Part shown: positions 1 through 6,037 of the stretch, piece after piece | Position numbering within the stretch: position 1 is the first letter of the stretch | Layout: every line of letters starts with the position of its first letter | From: Alphaproteobacteria bacterium | GTDB taxonomy: Bacteria; Pseudomonadota; Alphaproteobacteria; UBA8366 | Assembly: GCA_030743445.1 (NCBI GenBank) | Contig: JASLSL010000214.1 | Span: 1 to 7,330 of the forward strand | DNA length: 7,330 nucleotides | Direction: 5' to 3' | Translations under genes and position numbers: made by a program | The notes under the pieces: model-generated | What the model was told of the DNA's origin: nothing | Database searches by the model: none | Seen by the model: only the letters and a program-made list of their open reading frames with translations

Positions 1-618
1 TTCGGCGTAATTGATCACGTGGTCGGCGCCGAGCTCGGTCAGGCGCTGCAGTTTCTCGTCGTTGCTGCCGCAGGCGATGACCTCCGCCCCCGCCATCTTG
101 GCAAGCAGCAGGGCGCAGGTGCCGACCCCACCGCTGGCGCCGAGGATCAGGCATTTCTCGCCGGGCTGGATCTGGCCGTGGGTCACCATCATCCGGTGCG
201 CGGTGCCGTAGGCGACCGGCAGCGAGGCCGCGTCCTCGAAGCCGACGTCGTCGGGCATGGCGACGAGCTGATGCGCCGGCACCCGGCAGAGTTCTGCCAG
301 GCCGCCGTCGACGGTCTCGCCCATCAGGCCGAACTCAACCCGGTTGACCGGATCGATCAGCACCCGGTCGCCGAGCGACCAGCCCTCGACCTCCGATCCG
401 ACCTCGGCGACCTCGCCGGCGAGGTCGAGGCCCTGGATCACCGGCAGGTCGAGCTTGATGCCGGGCATGCCGCGGCGGGTGAAGACGTCGTGGTAGTTGA
501 GCGAGGTCGCCTTGACACGGACCAGCACGTCGCCGGGGCCGATCTCGGGATCCCGGTAATCGGCCTCGTACACCAGGTTTTCGGGTCCGCCGTGTTCGTG
601 AAGGACGACCGCTCGCAT
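1..618 (-). CDS. Zinc-independent MDR-family NAD(P)H:quinone oxidoreductase-like protein (C-terminus cut by window edge)
   Basis: The frame reads 206 codons from the ATG at 618 down to the window edge with no stop, so the C-terminal third or more lies outside. Seen: an N-terminal GroES-like domain (about residues 1-120) with SLNYHD at 39-44, then the Rossmann nucleotide-binding loop GASGGVG at 160-166 and the typical GADHVINY near 198-205. The catalytic zinc ligands of classical alcohol dehydrogenases are missing: LNYHD stands where zinc enzymes have Cys, GLD (63-65) replaces GHE, and there is no four-Cys structural zinc lobe. This points to the quinone oxidoreductase / enoyl reductase branch of the MDR superfamily, cytoplasmic and NAD(P)H-dependent; the substrate is unknown. 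The start is supported by a GAGGAGGGA ribosome binding site just upstream. It lies 108 bases downstream of the receiver-MBL gene on the same strand and may be co-transcribed with it. Confidence 0.92.
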   Translation of the reverse strand, partial: MRAVVLHEHGGPENLVYEADYRDPEIGPGDVLVRVKATSLNYHDVFTRRGMPGIKLDLPVIQGLDLAGEVAEVGSEVEGWSLGDRVLIDPVNRVEFGLMGETVDGGLAELCRVPAHQLVAMPDDVGFEDAASLPVAYGTAHRMMVTHGQIQPGEKCLILGASGGVGTCALLLAKMAGAEVIACGSNDEKLQRLTELGADHVINYAE

Positions 619-646
619 CGCTTTCCCTCCTCGGTATTCGTTGCCC

Positions 647-668
647 CGCGTCCAGTCCCGGGGACGCG
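647..668. other. Hairpin in the spacer upstream of the MDR gene
   Basis: A 7-bp perfect inverted repeat (CGCGTCC at 647-653, GGACGCG at 662-668) encloses an 8-base loop. A second small one (CGCTA at 674-678, TAGCG at 683-687) lies beside it. Both fall in the 108-base gap between the stop of the receiver-MBL gene and the start of the MDR gene. Neither is followed by a T-run on either strand, so a classical intrinsic terminator is not supported. They could be a weak terminator, leader structure or operator, or chance in GC-rich DNA. Confidence 0.25.
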
Positions 669-726
669 CCGGGCGCTAAACCTAGCGGTCTTGCAGCGCG
701 AGTTCCAGCAATGAAGAGAGCGACGG

Positions 727-1956
727 TCAGATCGTGAAGGACTGGCTCTCGGCGGGCGCCACGACCTTGGTTTTCGAGCCGCGTTCCTCCAGCGCTTTCG
801 CCACCGTCTCGAGTTTATGGTCGATATCGGTGTCGGTCTGGTCCGGGTCGTGATGGAACAGATAGAGGTTCTTGACCTCGGCGTTGTGCGCGAGGTCGGT
901 GACTTGGCCGATCGAGGAATGCCCCCATCCGATCTTGGAGAGGTACTCGTCGTCCGTATAGGTACAGTCGGTGATCAGGGCGTCGGCCTCGCGGACGAAC
1001 TCGGTCAGTTTCTCGACGTAGTGGGCGTTGTAGAACGGGCTGTCGGCGTTATACATCTCGTTGTCGGTGACGTAGCAGATCGCCCGGCCGTTGTATTGGA
1101 CGCGATAGCCGAGGCAGTTGCCCGGGTGGCTCAACAGCATGGTGCGGACGATGATATTGCTGATCTCGTATTCGCCCTCCATCAGGTCGTGGAAATAGAC
1201 CCGCGAGCCGAATTCGCGGATGTTGATCGGGAAGTAGACCCCGTCCATCTGGGCCGAGATCAGTTCGCGCATGGTGATGTTGCCGTGCGAGGCGCCGAGC
1301 ACCTCGAACTCGTTGCCCGGCAGGTACATCGGCACGAAGAACGGCAGCGCGTTGATGTGATCTCAGTGGGGGTGCGAGATGAATATCTTGGCCTCGAGCC
1401 GGGTCTGCCCGCTCGCCATGATGTGGTCCGAGAGATTCTTGATCCCGCTCCCGGCGTCGAACAGGAAGAACTGGCCGCGCGGGAAGTTGAGGGTCATGCA
1501 CGACGTGTTGCCGCCATAGCGCAGCGCTTGCTCGCCCGGGACCGGCAGGGTGCCGCGCACGCCCCAGAAGGTCATCTCGATTTCGTCGCCGAGGATCCGG
1601 TCCAGGGTCCCGGTCAGGGTCTCGGGATCGATCGGCTTGGTGATGTAGCCGTCGGCCCCGAGCTCGAAGGCCCGCTTCTTGTCGACCTCGTAAGCCTTGC
1701 CGGTAACGATGATGATCTTGGTATCGTCCAGCGCCTTTACGGCACGCATGCGGCGACAGAATTCCAACCCGTCGAGGCCCGGCATCATCAGGTCGATCAG
1801 GACGCATTCGGGCGTCGATTCGATGACCTCGGACAATGCTTTCGTGCTGTCGGTTTCCGACGCGACCTTGTGGCCCGCGTCTTCAAGGACCGAGGTCAGC
1901 ATATCGACGATCATCGCGTCGTCGTCGACGACGAAAATGTCCAGCCCTTCGGCCAT
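727..1956 (-). pseudogene. Receiver domain-metallo-beta-lactamase fold hydrolase fusion, interrupted by one in-frame TGA
   Basis: One continuous frame of 409 codons plus stop is broken only at codon 198 (TGA). Residues 1-125 form a CheY-like receiver: acidic DDD at 11-13, phospho-acceptor D55 in LIDLMMPG, T85 and K107 (ITKP). Residues 128 onward form an MBL-fold domain: WGVRGTLPVPG (131-141), YGGNTSC (147-153), FDAGSG (166-171), then the metal motif H195-x-H197-TGA-D199-H200. Further likely ligands are in YVTDNE (D298), LITDCTY (D330), GWGHSS (H346) and LFHHDP (H368/H369). The output is probably a phosphorylation-controlled phosphodiesterase or hydrolase; the substrate is unknown. The ATG at 1956 is chosen because MAEGLDIFVVDDD begins a typical receiver; its Shine-Dalgarno is weak (a G-run about 11 bases upstream). 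Read normally, translation gives 197 residues without D199/H200. The downstream part has a GTG at 1335 but no ribosome binding site and lacks HxH, so two working halves are unlikely. Confidence 0.88.
1363..1365 (-). other. In-frame TGA inside the MBL metal-binding motif
   Basis: The plus strand reads tca here, giving TGA on the coding strand between CAC CCG CAC and GAT CAC. Frame and similarity continue unbroken on both sides (ISHPH, then DHINALPFF). In this MBL family the residue between HxH and DH is commonly Trp, so a single G-to-A change (TGG to TGA; C to T on the plus strand) explains it. The gene's own true stop (727-729) and that of the CoA transferase (3837-3839) are also TGA, so TGA is a normal stop in this genome. 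Confidence 0.9.
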
Positions 1957-2099
1957 CCGCAAACGAACCCCCACGATGTGCGCCGGCCCCGAATGTCTCG
2001 GCAGCCGGTGCAACGCTATCAAAACTATGGCACTTCGGCCAGTCGGCAATGGTCGCCGCCGGTTTGGCGCCAGGGGGAATCGGCTCTCCGCGAAATATT

Positions 2100-2115
2100 C
2101 CGCTAATATAAGCGG
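2100..2115. promoter_or_regulatory. AT-rich palindrome in the divergent spacer, candidate promoter or operator
   Basis: CCGCT (2100-2104) and AGCGG (2111-2115) form a 5-bp inverted repeat around an AT-rich core. The plus strand holds TATAAG (2107-2112, 5 of 6 to the -10 consensus); the minus strand reads TATATT (also 5 of 6). No good -35 lies at standard spacing on the plus strand. On the minus strand TTGGCC lies about 15 bases upstream, which is short. It is the most promoter-like patch in the 236-base spacer (1957-2192) between the receiver-MBL gene and the exported hydrolase, and could serve either or both. The spacer otherwise holds only the hydrolase ribosome binding site. Confidence 0.3.
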
Positions 2116-2192
2116 CTTGGAGAATGGCCAACGGTGGAACGCGCGCCTAGAGCCCTTACCCGAAATCCATTTGGACTACGAGGAGAAGAAAT

Positions 2193-2912
2193 ATGGAACC
2201 GTTCCGCTATATAAGGTTGGGGTCGGTCCTGTTCGTTGTGTTCGCCGTCGCATTGGTCTTCGTCGTCGGGTCGGCCGATAGCCAGACGATCGGGTCCGAG
2301 CCGCCGGCCTCGGCTGCCCCGGACGCCAAGTACATGTTCTATCTGCATGGCAAGTGGCTCGAAAGGAAGGACTAGGATGCGGAGCACCCGCGCTACGGCG
2401 TCGCCTATAAATACGCCGAAATTCTCGAGACCCTCGCCGCGAAGGGCTTCGTGGTGATCGGCGAAGACCGCCCGGAAGGCACCGATTCGACGGACTACGG
2501 CGAGAGGGTCGCCGAACAGGTGAAGGGCCTGATCGGCAAGGGCGTGCCACCCGGCAACATCACCATCGCCGGTCATTCCAAGGGGGCAATCATCACCATG
2601 GTCGCCGCCAACGTTTTGAAGAACCCGAAGGTCAATTACGGCATCTTCGGGGGATGCCTCAGTGCGGATGGAAAATTCGGAAGGGCCTACAATATATTCA
2701 TCACCGGTTTGGACAACCGGGTGAGGGGGCGGTTCTTGTCGCTCGTCGACAAGGACGACGATGTGGCCGGGTCCTGCGTCGATACCTTTCGCCGCTTCGG
2801 CGAGGACAACGCGACCGAACAGATCCTCGACACCGGCAAGAGCCACTACCTGTTCTATCAGCCCGAGGACATCTGGATCGACCCGCTGGTCGCCTTCGCC
2901 ATGGGTAAGTAA
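2193..2912 (+). pseudogene. Exported alpha/beta-fold hydrolase, interrupted by one in-frame TAG
   Basis: The frame runs 239 codons plus a TAA stop and is broken only at codon 61 (TAG, 2373-2375). The ATG at 2193 has AGGAG at 2181-2185 at good spacing. Residues 1-30 look like a signal peptide: basic start, hydrophobic core about 10-26, small residues at GSADS. A Pro/Ala-rich linker (about 34-44) follows. The mature part begins KYMFYLHGKW, with the HG oxyanion-type motif. The nucleophile elbow is GHSKG with S129; the acid is probably in LVDKDDD (D186-D190) and the base is H218 in GKSHYLFY. The complete triad supports a serine hydrolase acting in the periplasm or at the envelope; the substrate is unknown. 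Normal termination leaves a 60-residue stub. An internal GTG (2451) gives an open frame without signal peptide or HG motif and without a clear ribosome binding site. Remote homology to dienelactone hydrolase-like proteins is possible. Confidence 0.8.
2373..2375 (+). other. In-frame TAG in the exported hydrolase
   Basis: TAG follows AAG GAC and precedes GAT GCG GAG CAC. The same frame gives WLERKD before and DAEHPRYG after, with no indel. A single change from CAG, AAG, GAG, TTG, TCG, TGG, TAC or TAT would account for it; CAG to TAG would be a C-to-T change on the plus strand. TAG is used as a genuine stop by the dehalogenase-type gene (2932-2934) and the acyl-CoA dehydrogenase (7202-7204). Confidence 0.85.
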
Positions 2913-2923
2913 CGGGCCCCGCG

Positions 2924-2942
2924 TCGCCAGCCTAACTGGCGA
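2924..2942. terminator. Hairpin at the convergence of two genes, possible bidirectional terminator
   Basis: A perfect 7-bp inverted repeat (TCGCCAG at 2924-2930, CTGGCGA at 2936-2942) has a 5-base loop. It sits between the TAA of the exported hydrolase (2910-2912) and the end of the minus-strand dehalogenase-type gene, whose TAG stop lies in and next to the loop. Its position between convergent genes suits a shared terminator. No T-run follows in either direction, so it is not a textbook intrinsic terminator. Confidence 0.45.
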
Positions 2943-3810
2943 AGAAGTCGGTGAGCACCGAGAGGGTCTCGGCCGGCGCTTCCTCGGGCAGGAAATGGCC
3001 GCAGGGCAAGCCCTGGCCGCGCACATTGTCGGCCCATCCTTGCCAAATCTCGAGCACATTGCGCCGTTTGTGCGGCCGGCCGGCCTCGCCCCAAAGCGCC
3101 AGCATCGGGCAGGCGATCTTGTTGCCGGCCTCGCGGTCGGCGGCGTCGAACTCGCAATCGACGCCGATGCCGGCGCGATAATCCTCGCAGGTCGCGTGGA
3201 TCGTCTCCGGCTCGCGGAAGCAGCGCAGGTATTCCGCCAGCGCCTCCGGTGCGAAGGCGGCCTCCGTGTCGCACCAACTCTCCAGTGTGTGGCTCAGGAA
3301 ATAATCCGGGTCGGCGCCGATCAGCCGCTCCGGGAAGGGGGCCGGCTGGACCAGAAAGTACCAATGGTACGAGCTTCGGCCGCCGGCGACCCCCATGCGC
3401 TCGAACTGCTCCAGCGTCGGCACGATGTCGAGGGTGGCGAGGCGCTCGATGCACGCCGGGTGGTCGAGCGCCGTCCGATACGCGACCCGGCCGCCGCGGT
3501 CGTGGCCGGCGAGGTTGAACCGGTCGAAGCCGAGCGCCGCCATCGCCTCGACCTGGTCCTTGGCCATCTCGCGCTTGGAATAGGGCAGGTGATCGTCGGT
3601 CGTCGGCGGCTTGGATGAATCGCCGTAGCTGCGCAAGTCCGGCACGACGACGGTGAATTGCTCGGCGAGCTGCGGTGCGATCCTATGCCACATCGCATGG
3701 GTCTGCGGATAGCCGTGCAGCAACAGCAGCGGCGGCCCATGGCCGCCGACCCGAAGGTTGATCTCGGCGCCGCTTGTCGCGATGCGCTTATTCTCGAATC
3801 CCTTGAACAT
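2932..3810 (-). CDS. Haloacetate (fluoroacetate-type) dehalogenase, alpha/beta hydrolase
   Basis: The protein has 292 residues, normal for haloacetate dehalogenases (EC 3.8.1.3), which hydrolyse a 2-haloacid to a 2-hydroxyacid and halide in the cytoplasm. Seen: oxyanion motif HGYP (32-35); nucleophile elbow GHDRGGR with D104, R105 and R108; D128 in TLDIVPT; H149-W150 in SSYHWYFL; Y211 in EDYRAGIGVD; and H272 in CGHFLPEE. From memory, the Rhodopseudomonas fluoroacetate dehalogenase uses D110/R111/R114, D134, H155/W156, Y219 and H280. These match at a constant offset of 6, then 8, so triad, carboxylate-binding Arg pair and halide pocket are all present. The start at 3810 follows a GGAGGGG site; the frame stays open further upstream, but that is the wrong frame of the CoA transferase. 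It lies 26 bases after the CoA transferase stop and is surely co-transcribed. Real substrate is unproven; related proteins also include other hydrolases. Confidence 0.92.
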   Translation of the reverse strand: MFKGFENKRIATSGAEINLRVGGHGPPLLLLHGYPQTHAMWHRIAPQLAEQFTVVVPDLRSYGDSSKPPTTDDHLPYSKREMAKDQVEAMAALGFDRFNLAGHDRGGRVAYRTALDHPACIERLATLDIVPTLEQFERMGVAGGRSSYHWYFLVQPAPFPERLIGADPDYFLSHTLESWCDTEAAFAPEALAEYLRCFREPETIHATCEDYRAGIGVDCEFDAADREAGNKIACPMLALWGEAGRPHKRRNVLEIWQGWADNVRGQGLPCGHFLPEEAPAETLSVLTDFFAS

Positions 3811-3836
3811 GTACCCCTCCCCGGAGCGAGACGGCG

Positions 3837-5033
3837 TCAGGTCTTCAACAGGGTGCCGTCGGCGATCAGCGTCTCGATCTCGTCCTTGCCCAGGCCCGCT
3901 TCTTGCAGCACCTCGCGGCCGTGCTCGCCGAGCGAAGCGGCGGGGCGCATATTGCCCGACTGCTCGCCGTCGAACCACAGCGCCTGGCGCGCCACGTCGA
4001 CCGGGCCGACGCCGGGCTGGTCGACCGAGGCGAGGCCGCCCATCGCCTGCATCTGCTCTTCGGCCAGGATGTCGGCGAGTGTGTTGACCGGCGTCGCCGG
4101 CACGCCCTCCGCGCGCATCGCGTCGGCGACTTGCCGGCGGGTGCGCGCGGCGCAGAACTCGCCGATGATGGTGACGATCTCGTCGCGATGCTCGAGCCGG
4201 TCGGCGTTGGTCTTGAAGCGCGGGTCGTCGGCGAGCTCCGGCTGGCCCATGGCATTGGTCACGCCGGCGAACATGTGGTTGCTGACGACGCCGATGATGA
4301 CGTCGCCGTCCTTGGCCGCGAACGACTGGTAGGGGGTCAGCATCGGATGGCCCGAGCCCATCCGGCCCGGCACCTCGCCGGTCGCCTGCATGGTCGGCCA
4401 CCAATACGAAATCAACGCCGCCTGGGTTTCCAACAACGAGGTGCGAACGTATGTGCCCTCGCCGGTCCGGTCCCGGTGGTGGATCGCCGAGACGATGCCG
4501 AGCGCGGAATAGAGCCCGGTCGAAAGGTCGGTCATCGAGCTGCCATAGCGCGCCGGCGGCCCGCCTTCGTGGCCCATCATGCTCATCTGGCCCGAATAGG
4601 CCTGCATCAACAGCTCCATCGCCGGCTCGCCCGCGCGCGGCCCCATGTGCCCGAAGCCCGAGATCGAACAATAGACGATCTTGGGGTTGCGCGCCTTGAC
4701 CGCCTCGTAGCCGACGCCGAGCCGGTCGGCGACGCCGAGGCGCAAATTCTCGACCACCGCGTCGGCGGTCGCGCAAAGCTTCAGCGCCGCCTCCTTGCCG
4801 CCCGGTTTCTTCAGGTCGAGGCAAATGCTGCGTTTGCCGCGGTTGATCGCGACGTAGAACGCCGATATGTCGGTGCCGGGATAGGTCGGCGGGTAGTTGC
4901 GCGTGTCGTCGCCGGCCTCCGATTCCAGCTTGATCACGTCGGCGCCGAAGTCGCCGAGCAGCAACGTGCAAAACGGCGAGGCGAGCAGCGTGCCGAGCTC
5001 GATCACGCGGATTCCCTCGAGCGGTCTGGTCAT
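3837..5033 (-). CDS. CaiB/BaiF family (family III) CoA transferase
   Basis: The protein has 398 residues, the usual length. It moves CoA between a donor thioester and an acid, in the cytoplasm, via an aspartyl-CoA anhydride. Seen: the N-terminal family signature PLEGIRVIELG (4-14), FGADVIKLE (29-37), NRGKRSICLDLK (64-75), a DAVVEN motif (91-96), YCSISGFG (121-128), and D169 in MTDLSTGLYSALGI. D169 falls at the position and context of the catalytic Asp169 of formyl-CoA transferase. The C-terminal half has the usual small domain (about 225-300) and the EGVPATPVN motif. The ATG at 5033 is preferred: AAGGGAGA lies at good spacing and the protein then begins MTRPLEGIRV. An upstream GTG at 5078 would add 15 atypical residues. 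It is first in a two-gene operon with the dehalogenase-type gene and diverges from the MaoC-like/acyl-CoA dehydrogenase operon. Donor and acceptor cannot be told from sequence; other members are racemases, with the same Asp. Confidence 0.95.
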   Translation of the reverse strand: MTRPLEGIRVIELGTLLASPFCTLLLGDFGADVIKLESEAGDDTRNYPPTYPGTDISAFYVAINRGKRSICLDLKKPGGKEAALKLCATADAVVENLRLGVADRLGVGYEAVKARNPKIVYCSISGFGHMGPRAGEPAMELLMQAYSGQMSMMGHEGGPPARYGSSMTDLSTGLYSALGIVSAIHHRDRTGEGTYVRTSLLETQAALISYWWPTMQATGEVPGRMGSGHPMLTPYQSFAAKDGDVIIGVVSNHMFAGVTNAMGQPELADDPRFKTNADRLEHRDEIVTIIGEFCAARTRRQVADAMRAEGVPATPVNTLADILAEEQMQAMGGLASVDQPGVGPVDVARQALWFDGEQSGNMRPAASLGEHGREVLQEAGLGKDEIETLIADGTLLKT

Positions 5034-5100
5034 AGACGTCTCCCTTGTGGTCGCCTGCCGGGGGTATCGCAATCGCACGGCAAAGGCAATCGCCCAGCGC

Positions 5101-5145
5101 GGCCCCGCGACATCGTTACCCCTGTCGGGGCCGGTTTCGACCGGC
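5101..5145. promoter_or_regulatory. Overlapping alternative hairpins in the divergent spacer
   Basis: Hairpin A pairs 5101-5105 with 5128-5132 and 5108-5112 with 5123-5127, with a 2-base bulge and a 10-base loop. Hairpin B is perfect: GCCGGT (5130-5135), TTCG loop, ACCGGC (5140-5145). They share 5130-5132, so they cannot form together. They lie in the 153-base spacer between the CoA transferase and MaoC-like starts; B ends 41 bases before the MaoC-like ATG. B could equally be a dyad operator for a regulator of both operons. No T-run follows B. I see no convincing -35/-10 pair in this spacer on either strand. Confidence 0.35.
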
Positions 5146-5186
5146 TAAGCTAGGCGCAAAGGAATAACCGCAAGCGGGAGCGAGGC

Positions 5187-6020
5187 ATGTCAGGGCAAGC
5201 GGCACCCGAGGAAAATTCGGATTACCGGGTCGAGGCGGGCTATCGCTTTCCCGGTGAGGACTTCGCGATGACGGCGGCGGAGCAGCGCGAGAAGCACGGC
5301 TACTGCGACATCGACGAGGCGGTCTATGGCGAGTATGTCGACCCGACCTTCATCGCCCGCCGGCCGATTACGCTCAACACGGACGCGATCACCGCCTGCC
5401 ATCCCGAGAACGGCATCGTCCACACGGTCCACCGCATCCGGCAGGCGCGGCCGGTGCCGCTCGGCGAGACCTTGGCCATGACCGGCGAGTACGTGGCGGT
5501 CGAGGACGCGCTCCGCGGGTGGGTGCTGAAGAGCCGGTGGGAATACCGCGACGCGGATGGCGAGGTCGTCGTCACCGTCGAGCCCGATGTGCTGATGATC
5601 GACCCGGCGCGCGTCCCGCAACCGGGCGGCCGCAAGGGCAAGGCCGCGCCACCCGACGACGCCGGCTTCGAGGTCTTGGCCAGGAAGCAATGCACGCCCG
5701 AGACCACCCTCGGCTATTGCGAGGGCTCGCAAAACAAAATTCACCTGGAGCCTGATTACGCCAAGGAATTCGGCTTCCGCGCGCCGATCATCGCCGGCAA
5801 CCAGACGGTCAATTTCCTCCTGGAAGGGTTGGCTGCCGACGGTGTGCCGGGCGAGCTCGACGTCACCTTGCGGTTCCTGCGCCCGGTGTTCTGGGACGAC
5901 TCGATCGCCGTCGTCGGCCGGCGCGGCGCCGAGGGCAAGCTCGCCGAATTGCGGGCGCTCAACGGCGACGGCAAGATCGTCGGCGATTGCCACGTCGCCT
6001 CGGTCGCATATCTAGCTTAA
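5187..6020 (+). CDS. Double-hotdog MaoC/HTD2-like protein (putative enoyl-CoA hydratase/dehydratase with altered active site)
   Basis: The protein has 277 residues, the size of tandem-hotdog dehydratases such as HTD2 or mesaconyl-CoA hydratase types. The N-terminal hotdog is about 35-140 (MaoC_dehydrat_N-like). The C-terminal hotdog, about 160-275, carries the active-site strand and helix: GYCEGSQNKIHLEPDYAKEF at 177-196, then PIIAGNQ (200-206). Hydratases of the (R)-specific group read S-G-D-x-N-P-I-H here. This protein keeps N183 and H186 but has S181 where the catalytic Asp sits, so ordinary hydration activity is doubtful. The fold suggests binding of an acyl-CoA. The start has GGGAG and GAGG just upstream. 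It is first in an operon with the acyl-CoA dehydrogenase (17-base gap), which supports a role in acyl-CoA breakdown. The call rests on fold-level motifs; the subfamily is not recognised. Confidence 0.78.
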   Translation: MSGQAAPEENSDYRVEAGYRFPGEDFAMTAAEQREKHGYCDIDEAVYGEYVDPTFIARRPITLNTDAITACHPENGIVHTVHRIRQARPVPLGETLAMTGEYVAVEDALRGWVLKSRWEYRDADGEVVVTVEPDVLMIDPARVPQPGGRKGKAAPPDDAGFEVLARKQCTPETTLGYCEGSQNKIHLEPDYAKEFGFRAPIIAGNQTVNFLLEGLAADGVPGELDVTLRFLRPVFWDDSIAVVGRRGAEGKLAELRALNGDGKIVGDCHVASVAYLA

Positions 6021-6037
6021 GAGCAGGGAGAGTCGAG

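Noticed and set aside
1363..1365. Genetic code change with TGA read as Trp
   Set aside because: TGA ends this same gene and the CoA transferase at the expected family length, and TGG is used for Trp throughout.
817..2106. Long plus-strand open frame (429 codons) antisense to the receiver-MBL gene
   Set aside because: It mirrors the codon bias of the minus-strand gene, shows no recognisable domain and has no ribosome binding site. The opposite strand has clear receiver and MBL motifs.
2932..4971. Dehalogenase frame extended upstream to about 679 codons
   Set aside because: The extra part is the wrong frame of the CoA transferase, rich in Arg/Gly/Ala and without motifs. The ATG at 3810 has a strong ribosome binding site and starts a full-length family protein.
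5069..5093. Direct repeat GCAATCGC (5069-5076 and 5086-5093)
   Set aside because: Only two 8-base copies, 17 bases apart, with no further structure; too weak to call a binding site or repeat array.
3903..5153. Plus-strand open frame (416 codons) antisense to the CoA transferase
   Set aside because: It is a GC-bias shadow; the minus strand encodes a complete CaiB/BaiF protein with catalytic Asp169.
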